A DNA stretch of 29,698 nucleotides from JAJRWS01 sp039831705 (GTDB lineage Bacteria > Planctomycetota > Planctomycetia > Pirellulales > Lacipirellulaceae), in contig JBDOMT010000234.1 of NCBI GenBank assembly GCA_039831705.1, positions 1-29,698 on the forward strand. Reading direction: 5' to 3'. The notes beneath the pieces are model-generated. The model made no database searches. It worked only from the letters and a program-made list of their open reading frames with translations, and was not told the origin of the DNA. Positions 1 to 7,375 of the stretch are shown here, one piece after another. Numbering within the stretch: position 1 is the stretch's first letter; each line of letters begins with the position of its first letter. A program made the translations under genes and the position numbers.

Positions 1-118
1 CCACTTCGTGGCGATTGCGGTAAGTAAGCCACAACCAGAAAGTCGGGCTTTAGCCGACTGTCGGCGAACCCTCCGCCTTCAGGCGGTGGTCTTCAGTTAT
101 AATCGGTGGTGCTTCGCG
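1..118. repeat. Cluster of small hairpins, REP-like (cut by window edge)
   Basis: Three compact perfect or near-perfect hairpins lie within about 90 bases: CCAC-TTC-GTGG at 1-11, an imperfect GTCGG..CCGAC stem at 42-58, and CCGCC-TTCA-GGCGG at 73-86. No coding sequence covers them. Closely spaced hairpins of this kind are typical of REP elements or of IS200/IS605-type ends, but no transposase is visible here. The assignment rests on structure alone, and the left boundary is outside the window. Confidence 0.45.
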
Positions 119-121
119 GAA

Positions 122-294
122 TACTAGGGGGGTTTGGGGGGGCACCCCCCAATGCATCCCAAGACGAGTAGCCACTTTGTCGATGTTCGCAACTTTTACT
201 TAGCCAGTTGGCAGGATCATTCAGTTCGAGGTGAAAGAGAAATGGATATCCAATTGGCAGTTCATTGGGGTGTATCCCCCCAAACCCCTCTGTG
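122..294. repeat. 172-bp element with GC-rich terminal inverted repeats, copy A
   Basis: The left end reads TACTAGGGGGGTTTGGGGG followed by a C6 run and AATG. The right end is its inverted counterpart, CATTGGGG ... CCCCCCAAACCCC. A second copy with the same ends lies at 9552-9723 in the opposite orientation; internal sequence is also shared, for example AGAGAAATGGATATC against AGAGAATGGATAGTC, just inside the same end. It has no coding capacity. Size and ends fit a non-autonomous MITE-like element or a structured repeat. The element sits downstream of the minus-strand diacylglycerol-kinase gene. Confidence 0.7.
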
Positions 295-401
295 TTTCTG
301 CTTGGGCCCATTTTAGGGGCTTCCTCAAGCTATCTGCTCTGCAGGTGTTTGCTGACCATTGTCCCTCGTAACTCGCCCCTCCCTTTATCCTCGCGCCCAC
401 T

Positions 402-1346
402 TCAAACCACCACCTGCAACGCTGCGGGTAGCACGTCGATTCGCAGGCAGTGCAAATGGAGTACTTCGCCATCAACCACCAAATCGACGGGGCTTTCCAG
501 ATCAAACTCGATGGTAGGCACGGCAGAACGAGAAACGATCGGCAGGTTTATGTATGAGCCATCGTACAGTCCGCGGAGATTGCGCAACAATTCCATGCGT
601 CCCATCGGACCACATCGTACCATCTCCACCAGGCCACTGTCCGTTTCTGCCTGAGGTGCCACAAGCATCCGGCCTCCGGTGAACTTGCTATTGCAAAATG
701 CCAGGAACAAATGTTGACGACGGTCGAATTCTTTCTGTTCGGTTGTACGCGAAGGCAATGATGGACAGCGCAATTGGAACAGACAAATAAAAATGCTGAG
801 CAGATAACCAATGGGCCCCCAGCCTTTCAGGCGTCGGTTGGTCAACGCTGCGACATCTGCGGAATAACCCATGCTCAACATATTGATGTAGTGCAAAGTC
901 CGCGTCTGCTGGGTACCCGCCTGTTGAGATTCGCACTTGTAGGTGAGTCGCAGCACATCACAAGGCCGAGTACGTCCCGACAATAGGGCTTCGATCGTGT
1001 GATCTGCGCCTCGATCGGTGAAATCGCGCAAGAACGAGTTGCCTGTGCCCAGCGGTTGGAAAGCGAGCGTCACCGGATCCATCCCCAAAGCCCCAGAGTC
1101 CCCGTGAGCCAGTGGAAACAAACCATTGATGATTTCGTAAGAAGTCCCATCTCCACCGAAAGCAATGAATCGACGAAACCCACGCTGATACGCATCTCGT
1201 GCCAGTTCGCTGCCGTGTCCCGGGTGACGACTTTCGGCAAGTTCTACATCGATTCCGCCGCGATGGAGCTTTTCCAACGCACTATCGGCCAACTTGCCGC
1301 AACGACCACCTCCCGCCGCTCGATTCACAACCGCAAAATATTTCAT
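402..1346 (-). CDS. Diacylglycerol/lipid kinase family protein (YegS/DgkB type)
   Basis: The 314-residue protein belongs to the DAGK-catalytic family, which phosphorylates diacylglycerol or related lipids, or sphingosine-like substrates, with ATP at the membrane. Visible hallmarks are the N-terminal VNRAAGGGR nucleotide-binding strand and loop, the glycine-rich FGGDGT motif at residues 63-68, PLGTGNSF near residues 98-105, and VDGE near the C-terminus. The length matches the family (about 290-330). I chose the ATG at 1346 because family homology begins with MKYFAVVNR. The open frame continues 57 codons upstream, but that stretch is encoded by the 127-bp repeat and is not protein-like. No clear Shine-Dalgarno site is seen. 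The lipid substrate cannot be told from sequence. Confidence 0.88.
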   Translation of the reverse strand: MKYFAVVNRAAGGGRCGKLADSALEKLHRGGIDVELAESRHPGHGSELARDAYQRGFRRFIAFGGDGTSYEIINGLFPLAHGDSGALGMDPVTLAFQPLGTGNSFLRDFTDRGADHTIEALLSGRTRPCDVLRLTYKCESQQAGTQQTRTLHYINMLSMGYSADVAALTNRRLKGWGPIGYLLSIFICLFQLRCPSLPSRTTEQKEFDRRQHLFLAFCNSKFTGGRMLVAPQAETDSGLVEMVRCGPMGRMELLRNLRGLYDGSYINLPIVSRSAVPTIEFDLESPVDLVVDGEVLHLHCLRIDVLPAALQVVV

Positions 1347-1414
1347 GCAATGCTCAATCCACCGTCTGAACAAACAATTCCCACTTAGCCACTCAAAACA
1401 CGAACCCCAGCATT

Positions 1415-1661
1415 CACACCTTCCTGCATCGCTTACGTCCCAGCCAAACGAATCTTGGAGAATGCTCGCGCAACTCGACTCGCTACTTAAATCGCACCCC
1501 ACGCAAGCATTGTCCAAGTTCGGCTTGGCTCAATCTCTACACACACCTTCCTGCATCGCTTGCGTCCCAGCCAAACGAATCTTGGAGAATGCTCGCGCAA
1601 CTCGACTCGCTACTTAAATCGCACCCCACGCAAGCATTGTCCAAGTTCGGCTTGGCGCAAT
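1415..1661 (-). repeat. Tandem pair of 127-bp-period repeats upstream of the lipid kinase
   Basis: Bases 1415-1534 recur at 1542-1661 with only two differences (1435 A/G and 1530 T/G), a period of 127. Read on the minus strand, each unit opens with CCAAGCCGAACTTGGACAAT and ends with CTCCAAGATTCGTTTGGCTG. These ends are each small hairpins (CCAAG/CTTGG, CCAA/TTGG) and are also inverted copies of each other (about 16 of 21 matches). A diverged third unit plus the start of a fourth lies at 12224-12350. The repeat fills the space between the lipid kinase and the STAS gene. Confidence 0.8.
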
Positions 1662-1664
1662 AAA

Positions 1665-2027
1665 CTAGCCGAACAGCCCACGTTTGGAAAAGGCCTTGCG
1701 CGCACTTGCTTCGTCCGTTTCGATGTCGAACAGCTTATGTAATTTTGTAATTTTGAATACTTCGAAGATATCTGAGGAAATGCCACAGAACTTAAGCTTC
1801 ACCTTGTATTCCTTGCACTTCTTGTGCACCTGTACCAACTTGCCCAGCATCGAGGAAGACATAAATTGCACCTTACTGAATTCTAGAACCACTTGCTTCT
1901 CGGTCGTCTTGTCAAGCAAGGCTGACACGTCGTTGTAGATTCGTTTGAGTTGGCTATCGTCCATCAGTCTCTCATCGAGAAGCTGAATGGTCAGGATATT
2001 ATCTTTGGTGTGGGAGTTGATTGACAT
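1665..2027 (-). CDS. STAS-domain protein, anti-sigma-factor antagonist-like
   Basis: A 120-residue single-domain STAS protein of the SpoIIAA/RsbV type. Such proteins usually bind an anti-sigma factor or kinase and are switched by phosphorylation of a serine. The alternating strands and helices (VVLEFSKVQFMSSSMLGKL) place serines 57-59 at the usual phosphorylation position, followed by the helix LGKLVQVHKKC and the FKITKLHKLF segment typical of the C-terminal half. The start at 2027 (MSINSHTKD) is preferred: the open frame extends 20 codons further up, but those codons lack domain character. No partner kinase or sigma factor is adjacent, so the regulated pathway is unknown. Confidence 0.85.
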   Translation of the reverse strand: MSINSHTKDNILTIQLLDERLMDDSQLKRIYNDVSALLDKTTEKQVVLEFSKVQFMSSSMLGKLVQVHKKCKEYKVKLKFCGISSDIFEVFKITKLHKLFDIETDEASARKAFSKRGLFG

Positions 2028-2103
2028 TGGAGTACCTGGGGAATGGGGAATGAGCAGTCGACATTCTACCATGATTACCCAACCCAACTCAATCCAATAC
2101 CTT

Positions 2104-2126
2104 CAATCCGTGTTTCATCCGTGGCT
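2104..2126. repeat. Short intergenic repeat with internal ATCCGTG duplication
   Basis: ATCCGTG at 2106-2112 is repeated at 2117-2123 with an 11-base period, in the gap between the STAS gene and the aldolase. From memory, words of this kind (ATCCGTGTTcATCCGTGGCT) recur in intergenic DNA of Planctomycetes and Verrucomicrobia. Only one copy is present here, so repeat status cannot be shown from this window. Confidence 0.3.
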
Positions 2127-2242
2127 CCGATTCTCGGTACTTAGAACGGTAGGATTAGACGGCTTGAGCTGTGTATGGTACCTTGTCGTCTGAGTTGGAA
2201 AGGACAGCACAGAGTTGTTGGGAACCGTTTGCATATAAGCAT

Positions 2243-2246
2243 GGAG
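2243..2246 (+). promoter_or_regulatory. Shine-Dalgarno site deciding the aldolase start
   Basis: GGAG ends 7 bases before the ATG at 2254 and only 1 base before the in-frame ATG at 2248. The spacing favours 2254 as the start. Confidence 0.55.
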
Positions 2247-2253
2247 AATGAAA

Positions 2254-3075
2254 ATGAATGGAAAGCAGATGGGGCAAGCTCTCCGAACCGGCCAACGAGT
2301 GACGGGCACCTGCATTGTGTCGACCTCGCCTCAATGGCCAACGATGATTGCCCAAACAGGGATCGATTTCGTATTTATTGATACGGAGCATGTGCCCATC
2401 GATCGTAATCAGCTGTCCTGGATGTGCCGGACCTACACCGCACTGGGGTTGGCGCCGATCGTTCGCATTCCTTCTCCCAACCCCTACCTGGCGTGTCAGG
2501 TTCTCGATGCAGGCGCCACCGGAGTGGTTGCCCCCTATCTGGAAACGGTGGCAGAAGTTCGCCAATTACGAGGTGCAACCAAGTTGCGTCCGCTCAAAGG
2601 CGAACGGTTAAGCAAAATCCTGGAAGAGCAAGAAGTGTTGGAGCCTGGTCTGAAATCCTATCTGGAAGAATTCAATCAAAACCGCCTGTGCATCCTGAAC
2701 ATTGAAAGCACGCCCGCTTTGGCAGCGCTCGACGATATCCTGACAGTCCCTGACCTCGATGCGCTGCTGATAGGTCCGCATGATCTGTCGGTCAGTCTGG
2801 GAGTCCCAGAGCAGTACGAACATCCTGACTTTCGTCAGGCGGTAACGACCATTATCCAGAAGGGGCGGGCAGCCGGTGTGGGAGTGGGGATTCACTGGTC
2901 GGAAGGCATTTCGGAACTGGTGTCTTGGGCTCGCGAGGGACTCAATTTGATCATTCACTCCAGCGACTTCCGCCTGGTTGGAGAGGCATTGACCTCGGAT
3001 ATTCGGCACTTCCGCGCCGAGCTGGGCGATACGCCCATGGGAACCGATGCGACTAGCGGTTCCCTTGAGATTTAG
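2254..3075 (+). CDS. HpcH/HpaI aldolase / citrate lyase family protein
   Basis: The 273-residue protein is a class II (metal-dependent) aldolase of the HpaI/GarL superfamily, which cleaves or forms 2-keto-3-deoxy acids using pyruvate and an aldehyde. Family residues are visible (numbered from the upstream ATG at 2248, two codons earlier): D45-T-E-H48 in FIDTEHVPID (catalytic base), R73 in IVRIPSPNPY (pyruvate binding), E153 in LNIES and D179 in IGPHDLS (metal ligands). The length suits the family (about 250-270). It stands alone on the plus strand, and its stop codon overlaps that of the convergent permease gene at 3072-3075. The physiological substrate is unknown; 2-keto-3-deoxy sugar acid metabolism is an inference. 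Confidence 0.88.
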   Translation: MNGKQMGQALRTGQRVTGTCIVSTSPQWPTMIAQTGIDFVFIDTEHVPIDRNQLSWMCRTYTALGLAPIVRIPSPNPYLACQVLDAGATGVVAPYLETVAEVRQLRGATKLRPLKGERLSKILEEQEVLEPGLKSYLEEFNQNRLCILNIESTPALAALDDILTVPDLDALLIGPHDLSVSLGVPEQYEHPDFRQAVTTIIQKGRAAGVGVGIHWSEGISELVSWAREGLNLIIHSSDFRLVGEALTSDIRHFRAELGDTPMGTDATSGSLEI

Positions 3076-4343
3076 TCAGTACTTGTCGCTGGGGGCAACC
3101 GCACCGGCATCCGTCCCGCCATAATTTCGGCGAGCGGTCGCAATAACTGAGAACGGTCCATGGCGATTCGTAGAATGGCCGTGATGGGTACCGCCAGAAT
3201 GGCGCCAATGGGTCCCCACAGGAGTCCCCAGAATGTTAGGGCAAACAGAATCGTGATCGGATGCAGATCGAGACCTTCGCCCATGATCCGTGGTTCAATC
3301 ACATTGCCAATCAACATCTGCACACTTCCCGGCAATAGCAGCACCCAAAGCAGCATCCAATCACCACCAAATTGGGCGTAGGCAACCGGTAGCGGCAGCA
3401 GCGTTGCAATGATGGAACCGATGGAAGGAATAAAATTTAGAATAAACGTCAACACCCCAAACACAATCGCCAGTTCCAGACCTAGTTGGGCCAAGATGAT
3501 CGTCACCAGAATTCCCGTGAAGGCTGACAGGGCCGTTTTGGTAGCCAGATAACGGCGTATGTTGCTTTCTACTCCCGCATAAACACTGCCAACAATCTTT
3601 GCCGGATCACGGCCGGCAAGTAAGAACAGCACAAAGATGAACATGAAGGTAAAGGTGGAAAAAAGTCCCACCGCGGAACCGATGGTTCCCTTGAGGAATC
3701 GGATCAATACACTTTTTAATTCTTCCATCATTTGTTGCCAGGCCTCTTCCATGCGATCCGAATCAAGCAACTTGCGGAATAAGTTTTTGGAGGACTTCTC
3801 GGTGTCCGCAGGACCCGTGTCCGAATCCTCAGTTGCCATGGACTCAGCTGCCCGTGTGGACTCAGCGGTAACTGAAATCGCGCCGCCATCAGGCAGATCG
3901 ACAGCCAGGTCGCCACTCGCATGGGGGTCGGCTAGCGGATCATTTGCAGTGCCAGCCAGTCGTTCCTTGCTTTTATCCAGGATCTCGTGTTGCAGGTCAT
4001 CGAAATTTTGTACGTACCGATCTGCCGATCGGTAAATTTCCTGAGCCGTGTAGCTCAACAGGAGCAGAAATCCTAAAGTTGCGATGAGCACCACCAGCAG
4101 TACCATCAACATCGATAGCCAACGTGGAAATCGGGCTCGAGTTTCCAAAAAATCCGAAATGGGGGCCACCACTGCCACCACAAACAGGCCCAACACGAAA
4201 GGAATCATCACGCTCCGTGTGAACCACAGCATATAGGCCAGAGCAACGCCAGCGAGTACCATGGCTGAGGTGGTTAACACCGTCCACTGTTCGCGCTGCC
4301 ACCTATCGGATGCGGTGTCTTGATTCTTGTTTTCCATGCTCAT
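3072..4343 (-). CDS. AI-2E family transporter (PerM/YdiK-like membrane protein)
   Basis: The 423-residue polytopic inner-membrane protein shows the family hallmarks FILNFIPSIGSIIATLLP (about 300-317) and NVIEPRIMGEGLDLHPI (about 347-363), with hydrophobic helices near residues 22-40, 45-62, 76-98, 222-243, 275-305, 306-323, 328-345 and 363-392. Members export AI-2-like signals, Na+/H+ or other solutes; the substrate here is not known. Residues about 130-190, between the third and fourth helices, form a low-complexity acidic loop rich in D, E, S and A. I chose the ATG at 4343 because the open frame to 4394 would overlap the divergent sulfatase, and the residues before MSMENKNQD are not family-like. 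Only 29 bases separate the two divergent starts. Confidence 0.9.
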   Translation of the reverse strand: MSMENKNQDTASDRWQREQWTVLTTSAMVLAGVALAYMLWFTRSVMIPFVLGLFVVAVVAPISDFLETRARFPRWLSMLMVLLVVLIATLGFLLLLSYTAQEIYRSADRYVQNFDDLQHEILDKSKERLAGTANDPLADPHASGDLAVDLPDGGAISVTAESTRAAESMATEDSDTGPADTEKSSKNLFRKLLDSDRMEEAWQQMMEELKSVLIRFLKGTIGSAVGLFSTFTFMFIFVLFLLAGRDPAKIVGSVYAGVESNIRRYLATKTALSAFTGILVTIILAQLGLELAIVFGVLTFILNFIPSIGSIIATLLPLPVAYAQFGGDWMLLWVLLLPGSVQMLIGNVIEPRIMGEGLDLHPITILFALTFWGLLWGPIGAILAVPITAILRIAMDRSQLLRPLAEIMAGRMPVRLPPATSTD

Positions 4344-4372
4344 TACTCTAACCTGAAGTTGCATATATAACC

Positions 4373-5872
4373 ATGTCCTTACGTTTTCTCCCAAGGTGTT
4401 GCCTTTGCCTGTCCCTGCTGGCGCTTATGGCCGCCCACACGACTGTTGTATATGCCGACAAACCCAATATTTTGTTCATCGCCATTGACGATCTCAATGA
4501 TTGGGTCGGGCCGTTGCGAGGCCATCCACAGGTTCAAACTCCTCATATGGATCGATTGGCAGAGCGGGGAACCACCTTTACCAATGCGCATTGCCAGGCT
4601 CCTCTCTGCAATGCCTCTCGCACCAGTCTCATGACCGGATTACGTCCTGATACGACCGGCATCTACGGTTTGGCTCCCTGGTTCCGCGATGTTGAAGCAT
4701 TTCAGCAAGTCGTATCATTGCCACAGTATCTCCACGCTCATGGGTATCAAACTTACAGCACCGGTAAGATTTATCACGGCAACTACGGTCGTAAAAAGAT
4801 CGATCATGAATTCCAGGTTCTTGGCCCACCTACCGGAGTCGGTGTATGGCCCAAGTCGAAACTGGTCGATACTCCCACTCCACACAAACTGGTCGACTGG
4901 GGAGTCTTTCCCCACCAGGACCAGGACAAGGGCGACTATCAGGTGGCCAGTTGGGCCGTAGAACAACTTGATCACATGCCGCAAGAGCCATTTTTTCTGT
5001 CAGTTGGTTTTTTCTTGCCCCATGTACCTTGCTACGCCACCCAAAAGTGGTTTGATCTCTATCCCGAGGAGTCGCTTCAGTTACCACCGATTTTGCGCAA
5101 CGATCGCCGTGATACACCGCGCTTTTCCTGGTACATGCACTGGAGTCTTCCCGAACCGCGACTGGATCATTTGCAAGAAGCTAACCAATGGAAGAATTTA
5201 GTTCGCTCCTATCTGGCATGCATTAGTTTTGTCGACCATCAGGTGGGCCGTGTGCTCGATGCGCTGCGCCGCAATAGGCTGGAAGAAAACACGGTCGTGG
5301 TCCTTTGGTCCGACCACGGCTGGCATTTGGGGGAAAAGCGGATCACCGGAAAAAATTCACTTTGGGATCGTTCCACCCGCGTCCCTTTGATTTTCGCAGG
5401 ACCTCATATTGCTCGCGACGCCCGTTGCGAGCGTCCGGCCGAGTTGCTGGATCTATACCCAACTTTATTGCAGCTCGCTGGGCTGCCCGAAAACGACCAA
5501 CTCGAAGGCCATAGTCTGGTGCCACAACTTGAGCATGCGGCTGCGCCCCGGTTGTGGCCGGCAATCACAACACACAATCACGACAATCACGGCATTCGGA
5601 CGGAGCAGTGGCGTTTCATCCGCTATGCGGATGGAGCCGAAGAGTTATACGACATGCACGCCGATCCCCACGAGTGGCACAATTTGGCGAGTGATCCTGA
5701 TCATCAGGCAATGTGTAACGAGCTGAGTCGGTGGATCCCCTCTCCCAGTGTCCAACCAGCGCCCGGGAGTGCCCATCGGATTCTGACCTACCTGCAAGGG
5801 GTAGCTACCTGGGAAGAAAAAATTATTGTCCCCAACGAGCCGATACCAGAAATTGTTGAGTCAATAAAATAA
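4373..5872 (+). CDS. Exported sulfatase, iduronate-2-sulfatase-like
   Basis: A 499-residue type I sulfatase that hydrolyses sulfate esters, probably on polysaccharides in the periplasm or outside. A signal peptide (MSLRFLPRCC ... VVYA) is followed by NILFIAIDDLNDWVGPLRGH with the metal-binding D39-D40. The formylglycine motif is C79-N-A-S-R83, followed by TSLMTGLRPDTTGIY. Further conserved elements are STGKIYH, FFLSVGFFLPHVP and SDHGWHLGEK, and the C-terminal LYDMHADPHEWHNLA. The IDDLNDW/SDHGWHLGE combination is typical of iduronate-2-sulfatase-like members. CxASR rather than CxPSR is a known variant. Activation needs a formylglycine-generating enzyme, which is not in this window. The gene is divergent from the AI-2E permease. 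Confidence 0.93.
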   Translation: MSLRFLPRCCLCLSLLALMAAHTTVVYADKPNILFIAIDDLNDWVGPLRGHPQVQTPHMDRLAERGTTFTNAHCQAPLCNASRTSLMTGLRPDTTGIYGLAPWFRDVEAFQQVVSLPQYLHAHGYQTYSTGKIYHGNYGRKKIDHEFQVLGPPTGVGVWPKSKLVDTPTPHKLVDWGVFPHQDQDKGDYQVASWAVEQLDHMPQEPFFLSVGFFLPHVPCYATQKWFDLYPEESLQLPPILRNDRRDTPRFSWYMHWSLPEPRLDHLQEANQWKNLVRSYLACISFVDHQVGRVLDALRRNRLEENTVVVLWSDHGWHLGEKRITGKNSLWDRSTRVPLIFAGPHIARDARCERPAELLDLYPTLLQLAGLPENDQLEGHSLVPQLEHAAAPRLWPAITTHNHDNHGIRTEQWRFIRYADGAEELYDMHADPHEWHNLASDPDHQAMCNELSRWIPSPSVQPAPGSAHRILTYLQGVATWEEKIIVPNEPIPEIVESIK

Positions 5873-5876
5873 AAAA

Positions 5877-5966
5877 GCGGGACTCGAACGAGCCGAATAC
5901 ATTTCGACTGGACAAATCAGTCAGGGGCAAGTGAACCGATTTGCCAAAGTTCGTTCGAGACCCCGC
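5877..5966. other. Branched inverted-repeat structure, candidate structured RNA or mobile-element scar
   Basis: The outer arms GCGGGACTCGAACGA (5877-5891) and TCGTTCGAGACCCCGC (5951-5966) pair over about 14 bp with one small internal loop. Inside lie three consecutive short hairpins: CGAA/TTCG (5894-5906), ACTG/CAGT (5907-5921) and GGCAA/TTGCC (5926-5945). The result is a four-way, cloverleaf-like fold of 90 bases just after the sulfatase stop codon. It does not fit tRNA consensus on either strand. Transcription is not shown, and it could serve as a terminator-like or antiterminator structure. Confidence 0.45.
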
Positions 5967-6481
5967 GGGCCAGTGTGTAAGCAGCTTCAGGATCAACCTG
6001 CGACTGCCGCTCACCTAATACGCAGTTACCATGCCAGAGGCGAATTTTCCGGTTGTGTCTCAGCCGGTTGGTTGTATCGCAACGTCTGTCTATGTAATAC
6101 TTTAGGGTGAGACAAAGAGCTCGGTGAATAGTTTGTTATGCCCACGGGTTAGGGTGCCTTGGTCTGCATCCTTCGATTTGAAAGCCGCTTTGACTGTAGT
6201 AGCTTGCAACAAACGCTCAAATCTAGCACGACCCCTAGTTTTTACGGGTAAAATGAATCGGACAAGCTCCTCCATCTGTCTCAAGATGAGATTCACGTTG
6301 GCAAGGTGGTCTGTAAGATCTTTTATGGAAACAACTTACGGAAATGTTACCAAATTTGTCATCAACACCTGGGCTGCTTGCCAAGTTGATCAGCTCTCGC
6401 GAGAAGCTTGTCTGAGAATGAGATTTTGGTAACACTTCAGCAGTTGAGTCGATCGTTAACCCACCAAAGGAATTCGCACGG
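5967..6481. other. Gene-free stretch upstream of kdsA
   Basis: I see no convincing coding region here. The open frames present have no protein-like composition, no recognisable motif and no plausible start context. A 9-base inverted repeat, GTTACCAAA near 6347 and TTTGGTAAC near 6425, is the only ordered sequence noticed. AAAGGA just before the kdsA ATG is a reasonable Shine-Dalgarno site. Confidence 0.4.
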
Positions 6482-7315
6482 ATGCCAAATTATCCAGTTC
6501 GTATTGGCTCTTCCCTCTGTGGCTGTCAGCAACCGCTGTTGCTGATCGCTGGCCCTTGCGTGTTGGAGGATGAAGTTGGAGCCCTGGAGATTGCCCAGCA
6601 GTTACTGCAAATTACCCGTGATCTGGAGATATCCTTGATCTTCAAAGCCTCGTTTGACAAGGCAAATCGCACCAGTGGTAAATCGTACCGAGGCCCCGGA
6701 CTCGAACGTGGCTTGCAAATACTTGACCGAGTCAAATCGGTAACCGGACTGGCGGTTACGACAGACATTCATGAGCCTTGCCAGGCGGCACCGGCTGGCG
6801 AAGTATGCCAACTGCTGCAGATCCCCGCATTTCTGGCGCGGCAAACCGATCTGCTCACGGCGGCGGCTGCCACCGGCAAAGCGGTGAATGTCAAGAAGGC
6901 CCAGTTTCTCTCCCCCCTGGATATGCGCCATGTGGTCCTTAAGCTGGCCGAAGCCGGTTGCCAGGACATCTTGCTCTCAGAACGAGGCACATTTTTTGGT
7001 TACGGCAAACTTGTCAATGACATGCGTAGCATCCCTCAGATGCAAACGCTCGGCGTGCCGGTCATCTTTGATGCAACTCACAGCGTACAGGAACCGGGAG
7101 GCCTGGGTGAAACGACTGGCGGCAATCGTGCCATGGTGGAACCACTTGCCCGTGCTGCCATGGCTTTGGGCGTGGAAGGGCTGTTTTGCGAAACCCATCC
7201 CGATCCGGATCAATCCCCCAGTGACGGACCGAATATGGTTCCATTGGCTGAGATGGAGGGCCTGCTGCAGCGGTTGCTGGCGATTCGGGATACCGTACGT
7301 GGTTTAAACACTTAA
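6482..7315 (+). CDS. kdsA: 3-deoxy-8-phosphooctulonate (Kdo-8-P) synthase
   Basis: This cytoplasmic enzyme condenses phosphoenolpyruvate and arabinose-5-phosphate to Kdo-8-phosphate, the committed step to Kdo for lipid A-core glycolipids. At 277 residues it matches the family length. Diagnostic segments are LLLIAGPCVLED, FKASFDKANRTS, the substrate-binding GPGLERGLQIL, DIHEP, QIPAFLARQTDL, VNVKKAQFLSP, ERGTFFGYG, IFDATHSVQ and FCETHPDPDQSPSDGPN. Cys26 in AGPC marks the metal-dependent class; E. coli-type enzymes carry Asn there. AAAGGA lies about 11 bases upstream of the ATG. The downstream lipoprotein gene follows on the same strand after 60 bases, but the other Kdo genes (kdsB, kdsD, waaA) are not in this window. 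Confidence 0.97.
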   Translation: MPNYPVRIGSSLCGCQQPLLLIAGPCVLEDEVGALEIAQQLLQITRDLEISLIFKASFDKANRTSGKSYRGPGLERGLQILDRVKSVTGLAVTTDIHEPCQAAPAGEVCQLLQIPAFLARQTDLLTAAAATGKAVNVKKAQFLSPLDMRHVVLKLAEAGCQDILLSERGTFFGYGKLVNDMRSIPQMQTLGVPVIFDATHSVQEPGGLGETTGGNRAMVEPLARAAMALGVEGLFCETHPDPDQSPSDGPNMVPLAEMEGLLQRLLAIRDTVRGLNT

Positions 7316-7375
7316 CCCTAAACCCCATTGAATATCTTCGCCGTGAAAACTATTTCTGTCATTCCCTCGTCCACC

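Noticed and set aside
1347..1517. N-terminal extension of the lipid kinase to an ATG at 1517
   Set aside because: The 57 extra codons mostly translate the 127-bp repeat and its flank; family homology starts at MKYFAVVNR.
1415..1661. CRISPR-like array
   Set aside because: Only two long units of 120 bases, no short repeat-spacer pattern and no cas genes.
5881..5966. Degenerate tRNA gene on the minus strand (TTCGAGTCCCGC end)
   Set aside because: The T-stem would need pairing bases before TTCGAGT that are not there, and no anticodon arm of 5 bp with a 7-base loop could be placed. Kept only as a branched structure.
6124..6432. Open frame of 102 codons on the plus strand before kdsA
   Set aside because: No motif, odd residue composition, no start signal, and an overlapping minus-strand frame of equal quality.
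7328..7375. TTG start at 7328 for the lipoprotein
   Set aside because: It would put 16 residues before a standard lipoprotein signal; the ATG at 7376 gives the usual short basic start.
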